From: an uncultured Clostridia bacterium
GTDB taxonomy: Bacteria > Bacillota > Clostridia > Lachnospirales > Bianqueaceae
NCBI GenBank assembly: GCA_937892735.1
Contig: CALBGL010000064.1
Coordinates: 1 to 26,089, forward strand
Direction of reading: 5' to 3'
Length of the DNA stretch: 26,089 nucleotides
The notes below the pieces were generated by a model, which saw only the letters and a list, made by a program, of their open reading frames with translations, had not been told where the DNA came from and searched no databases. The position numbers and the translations under genes are program-made. Of the stretch, positions 1-7,840 are shown piece by piece (the stretch's first letter is position 1; each line of letters begins with the position of its first letter).

Positions 1-1080
1 ATATTTCAAGGGGAAGGGGGCGGGATGGCCGGCTTCGGCACGCCGTTTTCCCCAGGGGGTGTCTATCGGCGCAATGGCATATTCGATGGCATGGATGGCG
101 CGCTGTAAGAATTCTTCTGTCTGCTCGGGGGAAGCGCTTTCGCTGTTGCGGTTTTGACAGGACATGCCGCAGTTGACTACATACATGGCATCGGCAGAGA
201 GATCTTCACAGAGCTGGAGAAATTCGTGGAAGCCAAGACCATCGGTGCGGCGGTAATTCCATAGATTCCAACAGCCGGGTCGATCTTCTGGAGCACCCAG
301 CGTCGGTTCAAAGTTCCAGGCATTTTCCAAACACATGCCTTCCACAATACAACCACCGGGAAAGCGAAGAAACGCGGGATGCAGATCAGAAAGCATCTGG
401 AAAAGCTGGGGATCGAACACACCCCGGTGAGCGTCTTCGGGCAGAAGAGAGACATAATCCAAGTCGATTTCACCATCATCGGAAGCAGTAAGACGCAGGA
501 CACATCCGGAGGCATGCTCGCAAACGGGAAGAGAAATACAGAGTTTATGCCAGTCGGGACGGATGCCCGAACAGGCTGCCGAAGCGAAGATGCGCCCGGA
601 AGGATCGACCAGCTCCGCCTGTATGGATGTGATCTGGGGAGAGCGGGCGATCAGTGTCAGATGGTATGTGACAGGACGTAGGGCCATTCCCCAGAACCCC
701 TGATTGATAACCGAAGCACGGCCGCGATCAGCGTGCAGAATCGTCCAATGCATCTGATTAGGTACTTTAGGATTTCGCGGAGAGCGTATCTTGGGAGAGA
801 TCAGGCTTTTGGCTTCTCCCAGGCTTTCCGATTGCCAACCGGGAAGAGGATCTTCCAGGGAAAAGGGATGTGTGAAACGTTGGCGCGTACGAAACTGTCC
901 GCCATAGTACCAGGTTCCTTCGGGTACGCGAGCATCCATAAAACTGCGGTTGCGTATGAGTTCCGCGTAGAGTCCGCCATCTCCCGCATGATTGATGTCT
1001 TCATAGAAGATGCCGTACATGCTGGGCGAGACAGCAGATCCTTTTTGATCTGGATGCAGAATAATTTGTGCAGAATTCAT
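1..1080 (-). CDS. alpha-L-arabinofuranosidase, GH51 (partial, C-terminus beyond window)
   Basis: Reading leftward from ATG 1080, the frame stays open for 360 codons to the window edge. The enzyme releases terminal alpha-L-arabinofuranose from arabinan or arabinoxylan oligosaccharides. The N-terminus has the family signature MYGIFYEDINHAGDGG (residues 21-36), and FLRFPGGCIVEG (238-249), RPGCWNLWNYR and VVNCGMSCQ (301-309) follow, all typical of the GH51 barrel. Residues ~80-215 form an extra beta-sandwich-like stretch between the first strand and the barrel, as in the long plant/Bacteroides-type GH51 enzymes rather than the ~500-residue bacterial form. The catalytic Glu pair should lie beyond the edge. 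There is no signal peptide, so it is probably cytoplasmic. An AGGAGGT ribosome binding site sits 7 nt upstream. It is divergent from the HAD-AraC pair, in keeping with pectin side-chain use. The family call is firm; the exact substrate is not. Confidence 0.92.
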   Translation of the reverse strand, partial: MNSAQIILHPDQKGSAVSPSMYGIFYEDINHAGDGGLYAELIRNRSFMDARVPEGTWYYGGQFRTRQRFTHPFSLEDPLPGWQSESLGEAKSLISPKIRSPRNPKVPNQMHWTILHADRGRASVINQGFWGMALRPVTYHLTLIARSPQITSIQAELVDPSGRIFASAACSGIRPDWHKLCISLPVCEHASGCVLRLTASDDGEIDLDYVSLLPEDAHRGVFDPQLFQMLSDLHPAFLRFPGGCIVEGMCLENAWNFEPTLGAPEDRPGCWNLWNYRRTDGLGFHEFLQLCEDLSADAMYVVNCGMSCQNRNSESASPEQTEEFLQRAIHAIEYAIAPIDTPWGKRRAEAGHPAPFPLKY

Positions 1081-1100
1081 TTTGTGACCTCCTCATTGAT

Positions 1101-1120
1101 AAAAAAGCCTTGCGGCTTTC
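1101..1120 (-). other. terminator-like hairpin in GH51 leader
   Basis: On the minus strand GAAAGCC, a GCAA tetraloop, then GGCTTTTTT form a 6-7 bp stem with a U-run, 10-20 nt before the GH51 ribosome binding site. It could be an attenuator, an insulator, or a 5' stabilising hairpin, depending on where transcription starts. It also overlaps the -35 of the divergent promoter. Confidence 0.4.
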
Positions 1121-1138
1121 GGATGAACATAGTATAAT
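1110..1138 (+). promoter_or_regulatory. promoter for HAD-AraC pair
   Basis: TTGCGG (1110-1115), a 17-bp spacer and a perfect TATAAT (1133-1138) predict a start near 1145, about 15 nt before the first ATG of the HAD gene. The -35 is only a partial match. The complementary strand reads TATACT here and may serve the divergent GH51 gene, though no good -35 partners it. Confidence 0.6.
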
Positions 1139-1159
1139 GGAAATAGACGAACAGAGAAA

Positions 1160-1846
1160 ATGGAGAATCAATGCAAAATGATGGAAGAAACGATTTTATT
1201 CGATTTAGATGGGACTCTGACGGATCCTAAGATCGGAATTACAAGATGCGTTCAGTATGCGTTGGAAAGTTTTGGAATTCAGGAGAAGGATCTGACGAAA
1301 TTAGAATGTTTCATCGGTCCGCCGCTGAAGGAACAGTTCATGGAATACGCGGGTTTGGATGAGGCGGAGGCGGGAAGGGCCGTAGAGAAGTATCGGGAAC
1401 GGTTTGCCACAGTGGGCATTTTTGAAAACAGCGTGTTCGAGGGAATCGCGCCCATGCTTCGAAGACTGTGTCTTTCTGGTTTTCGGATTGGACTGGCGAC
1501 TTCGAAGCCGGAGATCTACGCGAGACGGATTCTGGAACATTTTCAGCTTATGGAGTATATGGATGAAGTGACGGGCAGCGAGTTGTCGGGGGCCAGAACG
1601 CGGAAGGCAGAGGTGATCGCGGAAGCTATGCGGCGTATGGGAGCGGCGCCGGAACGGACGATCATGGTCGGGGATCGTAGGCACGATATCGAGGGCGCTA
1701 GAGAAGAGGGGCTTTTCAGTATTGGCGTGTTGTTCGGCTATGGGAGCCGGAGGGAATTGATCGAGGCGGGTGCTGATGCTCTATGCAGTAGTGTAGAGGA
1801 GTTGGAAACGGCGCTTCGAAGCCGGGTGTGGAGCCAGGGAACATGA
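1160..1846 (+). CDS. HAD-superfamily phosphatase (phosphoglycolate phosphatase-like)
   Basis: A 228-residue haloacid dehalogenase hydrolase of the Gph/PpaX type, a cytosolic Mg2+ phosphatase for a small phosphorylated metabolite. Motif I is FDLDGTLTD, with nucleophile D15 and acid D17. Motif II is the Ser in LATSKP, motif III the Lys in RTRKAEV, and motif IV is MVGDRRHDIEGA. A helical C1 cap lies between motifs I and II. The start is uncertain. ATG 1160 has almost no ribosome binding site, while ATG 1178 or 1181 follows a GGAG about 12 nt upstream and gives the family-like start MEETILFDLDGT. The stop overlaps the next gene's ATG (ATGA), so the two are co-translated. The substrate cannot be read from sequence. 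The location suggests a link to the sugar locus, but this could be a general repair phosphatase. Confidence 0.9.
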   Translation: MENQCKMMEETILFDLDGTLTDPKIGITRCVQYALESFGIQEKDLTKLECFIGPPLKEQFMEYAGLDEAEAGRAVEKYRERFATVGIFENSVFEGIAPMLRRLCLSGFRIGLATSKPEIYARRILEHFQLMEYMDEVTGSELSGARTRKAEVIAEAMRRMGAAPERTIMVGDRRHDIEGAREEGLFSIGVLFGYGSRRELIEAGADALCSSVEELETALRSRVWSQGT

Positions 1847-4128
1847 AGCGGAGAGGGCATTGGTCGAATGGACGATTTTATCGAAATTTAGTTATTTTTT
1901 CAGCGTTGATTGCGCTGATCCCGGTGCTGGTTCTGGGCATATACGCGGCGGCGAAGATGTCGGATCAAATGATGGAAGCGTTATTTCAGGCAGACGAGGA
2001 GTATCTGAATTCTTCCATGACTCGTATGGAGGATATGATGCAGGCTGCGGAGAATTATTACGCCTATTCGGGACTGCGTAGTGAGATCGTACGATATATC
2101 TATCAGGATCTGGATTTTCAGGATTACGAGGCACTGACGCAAATTCGACAGTTCCTGCGCGGCGGATCCTATTTTCAGGATACCATCAGCAGCGTCTATC
2201 TGGTGAATTTTGAGTATTCCTATGTCATCGGAGTGAGTGAAGCCGGCTATTTTGAGACGGCGGAAGAAGATAATGTTTTATTGACAACCATGCTGGAACA
2301 TGAGGAGCAGAAACAGACCATCTTCTGGGCTTATGTAGATCCCTGGGAGGGACTGAAACAAAAAGGGATCCATGATAGCTATGAGGCGAATGGATTATGT
2401 CTTTTTATCAAACTTCCTATGTATATTTCCAGTCGGCAGGCTGCGATTGTGGTGAGTTTTGCGGCAGAAGAGATGCGGGATCTGTTCATGGACGGACACG
2501 GAGAGACTCCGTTGATTCTCATATCAGAAACGGGTAAGATTCTATACCATCAGGACGCCGAGATGGTAGGACAGGACTATCGCATTATACCGGAGTTATC
2601 CGCATTGTCATTATCGGATGAGACGGGAATCTATCGTTCTGGGGATATTTATGTAAGCACGCTGCAGGGAGAAAATGGATATACTTATGTGAAGATGACG
2701 TCCGGAGCACAGGTACGTCAGGTTGCGATGTCCATCTATTGGGTGGTGCTTCTTCTTTGTATTGCGATTCTGTTGGTACTTGGCGGGATGATTCTTGTGA
2801 TCAGTCGGAGGCTCTACAGTCCGGTACGGAAAGTATATGACCAGGCTAAGGCACTGCTGCCCGGCAATAATCCGCAAGCCAGCGAATTGGAAGTCATTGA
2901 AAGAGGACTGAACCAGTTATCAGACGAAAATCTGATGCTGCAGGAGCAGATGAGTGAAAGTAGGTCACAGCTGCAAGAACTGTTCTTTATTAAATTGCTG
3001 CGAGGACATCTGTCAGAAGATGAGATGAAAGCATATCAAATGGAAGAACAGAATGAATGGTATGGTATGAAATTGGCTGTGATCTGGTATCAGAATGCGG
3101 AACAGAGCGGTATTTTGGAAGACTATGCTAGGGTTTTTATGGCGCAGCTGGTCAGTGGAATTATTCCAGAGGAGATCCGATGGCCGGTGGTGTATTACGA
3201 GAGAAGATTGATCGTGCTGATTCGAGATGAACAGACGGAGACGGAGCATCCCATCACGCGCTATGCGGAGGAGATCATGCGGCGAGCTGAATCTATGGCG
3301 GGCATCAAGGTTAATATCAGTATCAGCGATAGTTTCAGGAGCCTATCCCAGGTCAGACGGGTATACCAGGAAAGCAATAACGCGCTTTTATATAAGACTT
3401 TCTATGGTCAGGAGATGATTGTGTATACGGAGTTTGAACGAGAAGAGAGAACGGAACGGGCATATCCTGTAGAGAAGGTCAGAGATCTGCATTATACGAT
3501 TCAGAACTGTAATACGGAAACGGCGAAACGGTTGGTGCAGGAGATTATGCAGGAAATTTTTGGCGGCTGGAGAGAACCGATTGAGTACCGGCTGTATATG
3601 ATTCGGGTTGTTTCTGATGTGCTGAGTGTGGTAGATGAGTTAGAGGTGGAGTATAGCCGGATTTATCCGGGTCTATCTGCTATTTACGAGAAGGTGGAAG
3701 ATCTGAACGATGTGGATTCAGCGTGCAGCTTTTTATGGAAAGATCTGATTCTTCCGATCCTATCCTATCTGCAGGAAAGTAGGTCCAACCATCAGAATCA
3801 GACGGCGGAACTTCTCATGGAGAAAATCCGTCAGGAATACGACACAGATCTGACCCTGGAGTCCTGTGCTACGGAACTGCATTATCATTCCATGTATCTC
3901 TGGCAAATCTTCAAAGACCGATATGGTATAACATTTTCGCAGTGTCTGGACAATATTCGCTTTCAGAAGGCTAAGGAATGGCTGGCTTCTACCGGCCAGT
4001 CGGTCGCGGAGATTGCGGTTCGATTGCGCTATAGTAACGCACAGAATTTCATACGAAGTTTTAAGAAGAAAGAAGGAATGACACCAGGACAGTACCGTGA
4101 GCTGCATGGCAAAACGACGAAAGAATAG
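1843..4128 (+). CDS. membrane-anchored AraC-family transcriptional regulator (YesS/YtdP-like)
   Basis: A 761-residue one-component regulator: TM helix 1 (residues ~15-36), an extracytoplasmic sensor-like region (~37-290), TM helix 2 (~295-322, ending ISRRLYSPVRK), a cytoplasmic linker, and a C-terminal AraC domain of two helix-turn-helix units (~660-757; LTLESCATELHYHSMYLWQIF and SVAEIAVRLRYSNAQNFIRS). This layout matches the Bacillus YesS/YtdP regulators of pectin and oligosaccharide genes. I place the start at ATG 1843, which overlaps the HAD stop and has GGAG 9 nt upstream; GTG 1828 is the alternative. It lies directly before the Lpl-type transport operon, whose promoter carries paired direct repeats, so it probably activates that operon when the outer domain senses a pectin sugar or a loaded binding protein. 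The ligand is unknown. Confidence 0.9.
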   Translation: MKRRGHWSNGRFYRNLVIFSALIALIPVLVLGIYAAAKMSDQMMEALFQADEEYLNSSMTRMEDMMQAAENYYAYSGLRSEIVRYIYQDLDFQDYEALTQIRQFLRGGSYFQDTISSVYLVNFEYSYVIGVSEAGYFETAEEDNVLLTTMLEHEEQKQTIFWAYVDPWEGLKQKGIHDSYEANGLCLFIKLPMYISSRQAAIVVSFAAEEMRDLFMDGHGETPLILISETGKILYHQDAEMVGQDYRIIPELSALSLSDETGIYRSGDIYVSTLQGENGYTYVKMTSGAQVRQVAMSIYWVVLLLCIAILLVLGGMILVISRRLYSPVRKVYDQAKALLPGNNPQASELEVIERGLNQLSDENLMLQEQMSESRSQLQELFFIKLLRGHLSEDEMKAYQMEEQNEWYGMKLAVIWYQNAEQSGILEDYARVFMAQLVSGIIPEEIRWPVVYYERRLIVLIRDEQTETEHPITRYAEEIMRRAESMAGIKVNISISDSFRSLSQVRRVYQESNNALLYKTFYGQEMIVYTEFEREERTERAYPVEKVRDLHYTIQNCNTETAKRLVQEIMQEIFGGWREPIEYRLYMIRVVSDVLSVVDELEVEYSRIYPGLSAIYEKVEDLNDVDSACSFLWKDLILPILSYLQESRSNHQNQTAELLMEKIRQEYDTDLTLESCATELHYHSMYLWQIFKDRYGITFSQCLDNIRFQKAKEWLASTGQSVAEIAVRLRYSNAQNFIRSFKKKEGMTPGQYRELHGKTTKE

Positions 4129-4174
4129 ATGAAGAAAGCAGAAATGTTTTTGGGGAATAGTAAGAATAGAACAG

Positions 4175-4208
4175 ATAGAGACGCTTAAATAGGCGTCTCT
4201 ATTGTTAT
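4175..4208 (+). terminator. rho-independent terminator after AraC gene
   Basis: A perfect 10-bp stem, ATAGAGACGC (4175-4184) and GCGTCTCTAT (4193-4202), closes an 8-nt loop and is followed by a T-rich run. It separates the regulator transcript from the transport operon. Confidence 0.85.
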
Positions 4209-4214
4209 TTTACG

Positions 4215-4244
4215 AAATGATTATGAGAAAAGCAAAATGATTAT
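4215..4244 (+). promoter_or_regulatory. tandem direct repeat, probable AraC-regulator operator
   Basis: AAATGATTAT occurs at 4215-4224 and exactly again at 4235-4244. The period is 20 bp, about two helical turns, and the second copy abuts and overlaps the -35 hexamer. AraC-family activators bind such same-face direct repeats next to -35. That the adjacent regulator binds here is inference. Confidence 0.6.
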
Positions 4245-4272
4245 TGATGAAATGCACAAGCTGGTGTAATAT
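4244..4272 (+). promoter_or_regulatory. promoter of the Lpl-type transport operon
   Basis: TTGATG (4244-4249), a 17-bp spacer and TAATAT (4267-4272) predict a start near 4279. A TATA-rich stretch follows at 4276-4285 and offers an alternative -10. Confidence 0.55.
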
Positions 4273-4300
4273 TTGAATATATAAAGCACACAAAATGACG

Positions 4301-4306
4301 GGAGGG
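4301..4306 (+). promoter_or_regulatory. ribosome binding site fixing the first permease start
   Basis: GGAGGG lies 6 nt before ATG 4313. It sits inside the reading frame that would begin at ATG 4295, so 4313 is the better start. Confidence 0.75.
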
Positions 4307-4312
4307 ACTAAA

Positions 4313-5260
4313 ATGCCTAAAGCGAAAGCGGCTGTCATATCAAAGACAGCCGGTCAGAAAAAGGGATTCATTCATAACCTGAAAATGGATAAATGGTTGT
4401 ACATATTGATGATTCCCGGTTTGCTGCATTACATTGTATTCAAATACGCGCCCATGTGGGGCTTGGTCATTGCGTTTCAGGACTATAATCCATTTTTAGG
4501 GCTTTTTAAAAGTCCCTGGGTAGGATTGAAACACTTTCAGATGTTTTTCAGCAACAGTATGTTTAGTACGCTATTTAAAAATACGTTATGGATTTCATTC
4601 CTAAATATTATATTTTCGTTTCCAGCGCCGATTATTCTGGCGCTGATGATGAATGAGCTTCGTTTCCAACGTTATAAGAGAGTCGTACAGACCTGCGTAT
4701 ATATTCCACACTTTCTATCTTGGGTTATCGTGGCCTCTTTGACCTATACTCTGTTTTCTCCCACGGGAGTAGTTAATCGCATATTGGAAAGCATCGGGAT
4801 TGAAAGAGTTCAGTTTTTGACTTCCCAAGACCTGTTCCGTCCGATGATTGTGGGGCAGACCATCTGGAAGGGCGCTGGTTGGGGGACGATTATTTATCTG
4901 GCAGCCATCGCCGGTGTGGACATGCAATTATATGAAGCTGCCATCGTGGATGGCGCCGGTCGTTTCCGCCAGCTATGGCATGTCACATTGCCGGCTCTTC
5001 GGAGTACGGTCGTTCTGATGCTGATTCTTCGGCTGGGAGATGTACTGGATACCGGATTTGAACAGATTTATATGATGAGCAATTCCCTGAACCGGGCGGT
5101 ATCCGAAACGTTTGATACCTATGTGTATACCGTGGGAATCACGCAAGGTTCCTATAGTTATTCTACAGCGGTCGGACTCTTTAAGTCCGTCATCGGGATT
5201 ATCCTGATCTTTGGCTCAAATGCCTTGGCCAAACGGGCCGGCGAGAGCGGAATCTTCTAG
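4313..5260 (+). CDS. ABC sugar transporter permease, LplB/YteP type
   Basis: A 315-residue inner-membrane permease of the carbohydrate CUT1 group, first of a heterodimeric pair. The opening WLYILMIPGLLHYIVFKYAP and the following AFQDYNPFLG are hallmarks of the LplB/YteP/YtcP permeases found with pectin and complex oligosaccharide importers. Several hydrophobic segments are visible, and the EAA loop that docks the ATPase is EAAIVDGAGRFRQLWHVTLP (~208-227). It is first in an operon with the second permease (15-nt gap) and the binding protein. The window has no ATPase gene; Bacillus relatives of this group use a shared MsmX-type ATPase encoded elsewhere, and I infer the same here. Expected cargo is a rhamnogalacturonan-type oligosaccharide, judged from the downstream YetA-type enzyme. 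Confidence 0.93.
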   Translation: MPKAKAAVISKTAGQKKGFIHNLKMDKWLYILMIPGLLHYIVFKYAPMWGLVIAFQDYNPFLGLFKSPWVGLKHFQMFFSNSMFSTLFKNTLWISFLNIIFSFPAPIILALMMNELRFQRYKRVVQTCVYIPHFLSWVIVASLTYTLFSPTGVVNRILESIGIERVQFLTSQDLFRPMIVGQTIWKGAGWGTIIYLAAIAGVDMQLYEAAIVDGAGRFRQLWHVTLPALRSTVVLMLILRLGDVLDTGFEQIYMMSNSLNRAVSETFDTYVYTVGITQGSYSYSTAVGLFKSVIGIILIFGSNALAKRAGESGIF

Positions 5261-5275
5261 AAAGGGGACAAAATC

Positions 5276-6166
5276 ATGGCTAGATCAGCAAGAAGAAATG
5301 ACACCATTTTTTCCAGGATTTTCGATGTGTTTAATGTGATTTTTCTGGCCGCGGTGGCGGCAGTAACCATATTGCCCTTTATCTATGTGTTGGCCTGTTC
5401 CTTTGCAACAGAAAAAGAGATTCTGGAAAAACCGTTTTTTATCATCCCGAGTGAGATTCAGATCGAGTCCTACAAATATATTTTCTCTTCGGCTACGTTG
5501 CCGCGTGCTTTTGTGAATACAGTGTATATTACCATTGTAGGAACGATCATCGCGTTGTTTTTCAATATTACACTGGCCTATCCTCTGGCCAAACAGAGGA
5601 TTATGGGCCGAAATGTTATCCTCAGTCTGATTACCTTTACCTTGGTATTCGGCGGAGGCATGATTCCCACATTTCTGGTCGTCAAGGGGTTAGGCTTGAT
5701 TGATAGTCTGTGGTCCTTGATGCTTCCGGGAGCGATCAGTACTTGGAATCTGATCATCATCAAGAACTTTTTCCAGGGGATTCCGGCGGAACTAGAAGAA
5801 GCGGCCAAAATCGACGGAGCGGGAGACATGCGTGTTCTATGGCAGATTGTTTTGCCGCTCTCTAAGCCGATGCTGGCGACTTTCGCCCTGTTTTACGCCG
5901 TTGGCTTCTGGAATAGTTATACATCGGCTCTGTTGTATATCAATGATCTGGACAAGTGGACGCTGCAGATTATGCTGCGGCAGATCATCATGTTGGCGAA
6001 TGGATCGATTGATGGCAGTGAGTTCGATGAAACGGTTGCAAGACCGCCCTCAGAGAGCGTACAGATGGCCGTCATCGTGTTTGGTACCCTTCCGATCCTG
6101 TGCGTATATCCATTCCTGCAGAAGCACTTTACGAAGGGTGTCATGGTAGGCGCCATCAAGGGATGA
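5276..6166 (+). CDS. ABC sugar transporter permease, LplC/YtcP type
   Basis: A 296-residue CUT1 permease, the second half of the transport channel. The N-terminus has the first TM segment (FNVIFLAAVAAVTILPFIYV), a CSFA motif and the region TLVFGGGMIPTFLVVKGLGL, typical of the LplC/YtcP branch. The EAA loop is EAAKIDGAGDMRVLWQIVLP (~175-194). The C-terminal end, PFLQKHFTKGVMVGAIKG, is the standard ending of this family, so the gene looks intact. An AAAGGGGA ribosome binding site lies 7 nt before ATG 5276, only 15 nt after the first permease. It is cotranscribed with its partner and the lipoprotein gene at 6201. Confidence 0.94.
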   Translation: MARSARRNDTIFSRIFDVFNVIFLAAVAAVTILPFIYVLACSFATEKEILEKPFFIIPSEIQIESYKYIFSSATLPRAFVNTVYITIVGTIIALFFNITLAYPLAKQRIMGRNVILSLITFTLVFGGGMIPTFLVVKGLGLIDSLWSLMLPGAISTWNLIIIKNFFQGIPAELEEAAKIDGAGDMRVLWQIVLPLSKPMLATFALFYAVGFWNSYTSALLYINDLDKWTLQIMLRQIIMLANGSIDGSEFDETVARPPSESVQMAVIVFGTLPILCVYPFLQKHFTKGVMVGAIKG

Positions 6167-6200
6167 GTCTTGTGATCCAATCATGTAAGGAGGAAAAAGT

Positions 6201-7772
6201 ATGAAACGAAGAAGTTTACTTGCTTTTATTATGGCTATGCTTCTTGTGTTCTCGGCATTTGCAGGGTGCCAGGATTCGGGAGAAAGCAGCCAGGAGAGTT
6301 CCGCGGCGCAGGAACAAAGTGCGGCGGCAGACAGCAGCGCGGATTCCGGGGAATCTGCCGGAGAAGACAGCGTAGAGGCGGAGCCTCGACAGAACGTCAG
6401 CATCATGAGCATCACCTTCAATGGAAATCCTGTGGGAGACGATAATGAACGCGTCATTGCTTTGGAAGAATATACCAACTATGACATCGAGTTCACATGG
6501 GTACTGGACGCGGATTATAACGATAAGATCAATTCCATGATGGCGGGCGGTACCCTGCCGGAGATTACGCTGCTGAAGTCCTTGTCTTCCAGCGTGATCC
6601 AGAACTGTCGGGCGGGCGCTTTCTGGGATCTGACGGATTACCTGGCGAACTACACCAATCTGTCTCAGATCAATGAGACGGTGTTGCAGAATACCGCGAT
6701 TGATGGTAAGACCTATGGAATTCCTAGAACACGTACTTTAATGCGTAACGGTATTGTGTATCGTCAGGATTGGCTGGATGCTGTGGGACTGGAGCCGGCT
6801 ACGAATCTGGATGAGTTTACTGAGATCCTGCGGGCCTTTACCTTCGAAGATCCGGATGGCAATGGCCAGAATGATACATGGGGAATGATGAGTACCAAGG
6901 CTTCTACAGGTTTTGATACCATTTGCATGTGGTTCGGTGCACCGAATGGATGGGGCGAGAAGGATGGAGAGTTACAGCCTGCTTTCTTGTTTGACGAATA
7001 CATGGAAGGCATGAATTATTTGAAGGATCTGTATGATGAAGGAATTCTGAATGAAGACTTCCCTGTATTGGAGAACAGTGGTGTAAAGGACGGCTTCAAG
7101 GCGCAACAGACAGGTATCTATATCAGTAACTGTGATGAGGCGAATTCTTGGTACACGTATTTTGAAGATGAGGGAATCGACGCGACAATGACGGTTACAG
7201 CACAGTTTGAGACGCCTGCCGGTAAGGTGGTAGCGCCGACGGACGGTCACGCGGGAATGCTCTCTATCTTTACGGGTGTCGTAAAGGATGAGGAAAATCT
7301 GGATCGTTGTCTGACATTCCTGGATCGCTGCAATGATAAGACGGCGGAAGATCTGCTGGAAAATGGTATTTTGGATGTGGATTATACATTAAATGAGGAT
7401 GGCGAGACGATCACTAGGATTGAAGGGAATCCTTCTCTGGGAGATTCGGATGGTTTCAACCAAATTATGATGGATGTGCTGGATAACGGGTATAATGTAA
7501 CTCCCAGCAATTCTGTAGCGGAGCAGGTGCAGGCGGCTACGAAGGAGAACGCAGATTATATCTTGGCGAATCCTGCCAAAGTTTTGCTGTTAGCTTCCGA
7601 TACTTATAACTCCAATGGCAGTCAGCTGGATCAGATTATGTCGGATGCTCGGATTCAGTATATCGTAGGATCTATTGACGAGGCTGGATGGGAAGCAGCG
7701 ATTGCGAACTGGAGATCTATGGGCGGTGATAGCGTGATCGAGGAAGTCAATGCTGCGAATAGTGCGGCCTGA
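6201..7772 (+). CDS. extracellular solute-binding lipoprotein, LplA/YtcQ type
   Basis: A 523-residue substrate-binding protein that captures the oligosaccharide outside the membrane and delivers it to the two permeases. A basic N-terminus and hydrophobic core lead to the lipobox SAFAGC, with lipid-modified Cys23. A Ser/Gln/Ala/Glu-rich flexible linker (24-64) joins it to the binding lobes. NYDIEFTWVLDADYNDKINSMMAGG and the end GWEAAIANWRSMGGD are typical of the LplA/LipO group. AAGGAGG lies 7 nt before the ATG. It is third in the operon and is followed by a stem-loop, which fits the usual excess of binding protein over permease. The family is clear; the exact ligand is inferred from neighbours. 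Confidence 0.93.
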   Translation: MKRRSLLAFIMAMLLVFSAFAGCQDSGESSQESSAAQEQSAAADSSADSGESAGEDSVEAEPRQNVSIMSITFNGNPVGDDNERVIALEEYTNYDIEFTWVLDADYNDKINSMMAGGTLPEITLLKSLSSSVIQNCRAGAFWDLTDYLANYTNLSQINETVLQNTAIDGKTYGIPRTRTLMRNGIVYRQDWLDAVGLEPATNLDEFTEILRAFTFEDPDGNGQNDTWGMMSTKASTGFDTICMWFGAPNGWGEKDGELQPAFLFDEYMEGMNYLKDLYDEGILNEDFPVLENSGVKDGFKAQQTGIYISNCDEANSWYTYFEDEGIDATMTVTAQFETPAGKVVAPTDGHAGMLSIFTGVVKDEENLDRCLTFLDRCNDKTAEDLLENGILDVDYTLNEDGETITRIEGNPSLGDSDGFNQIMMDVLDNGYNVTPSNSVAEQVQAATKENADYILANPAKVLLLASDTYNSNGSQLDQIMSDARIQYIVGSIDEAGWEAAIANWRSMGGDSVIEEVNAANSAA

Positions 7773-7785
7773 TACAGAGTTTTAG

Positions 7786-7815
7786 AAGGAAGGGCTGAGT
7801 TGCCCTTCCTTTTTC
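7786..7815 (+). terminator. stem-loop terminator between binding protein and YetA-like gene
   Basis: A perfect 10-bp stem, AAGGAAGGGC (7786-7795) and GCCCTTCCTT (7802-7811), has a 6-nt loop and ends in a seven-T run. No convincing promoter lies between it and the next gene 25 nt on, so it probably acts as a partial terminator that lowers expression of the enzyme relative to the transporter. Confidence 0.75.
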
Positions 7816-7840
7816 GAGTATAAAATGGGAGGGAAACGAT

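Noticed and set aside
379..1137. Plus-strand open frames of 100 and 134 codons
   Set aside because: They lie opposite the GH51 gene, lack ribosome binding sites and recognisable sequence, and the minus-strand frame has clear family motifs.
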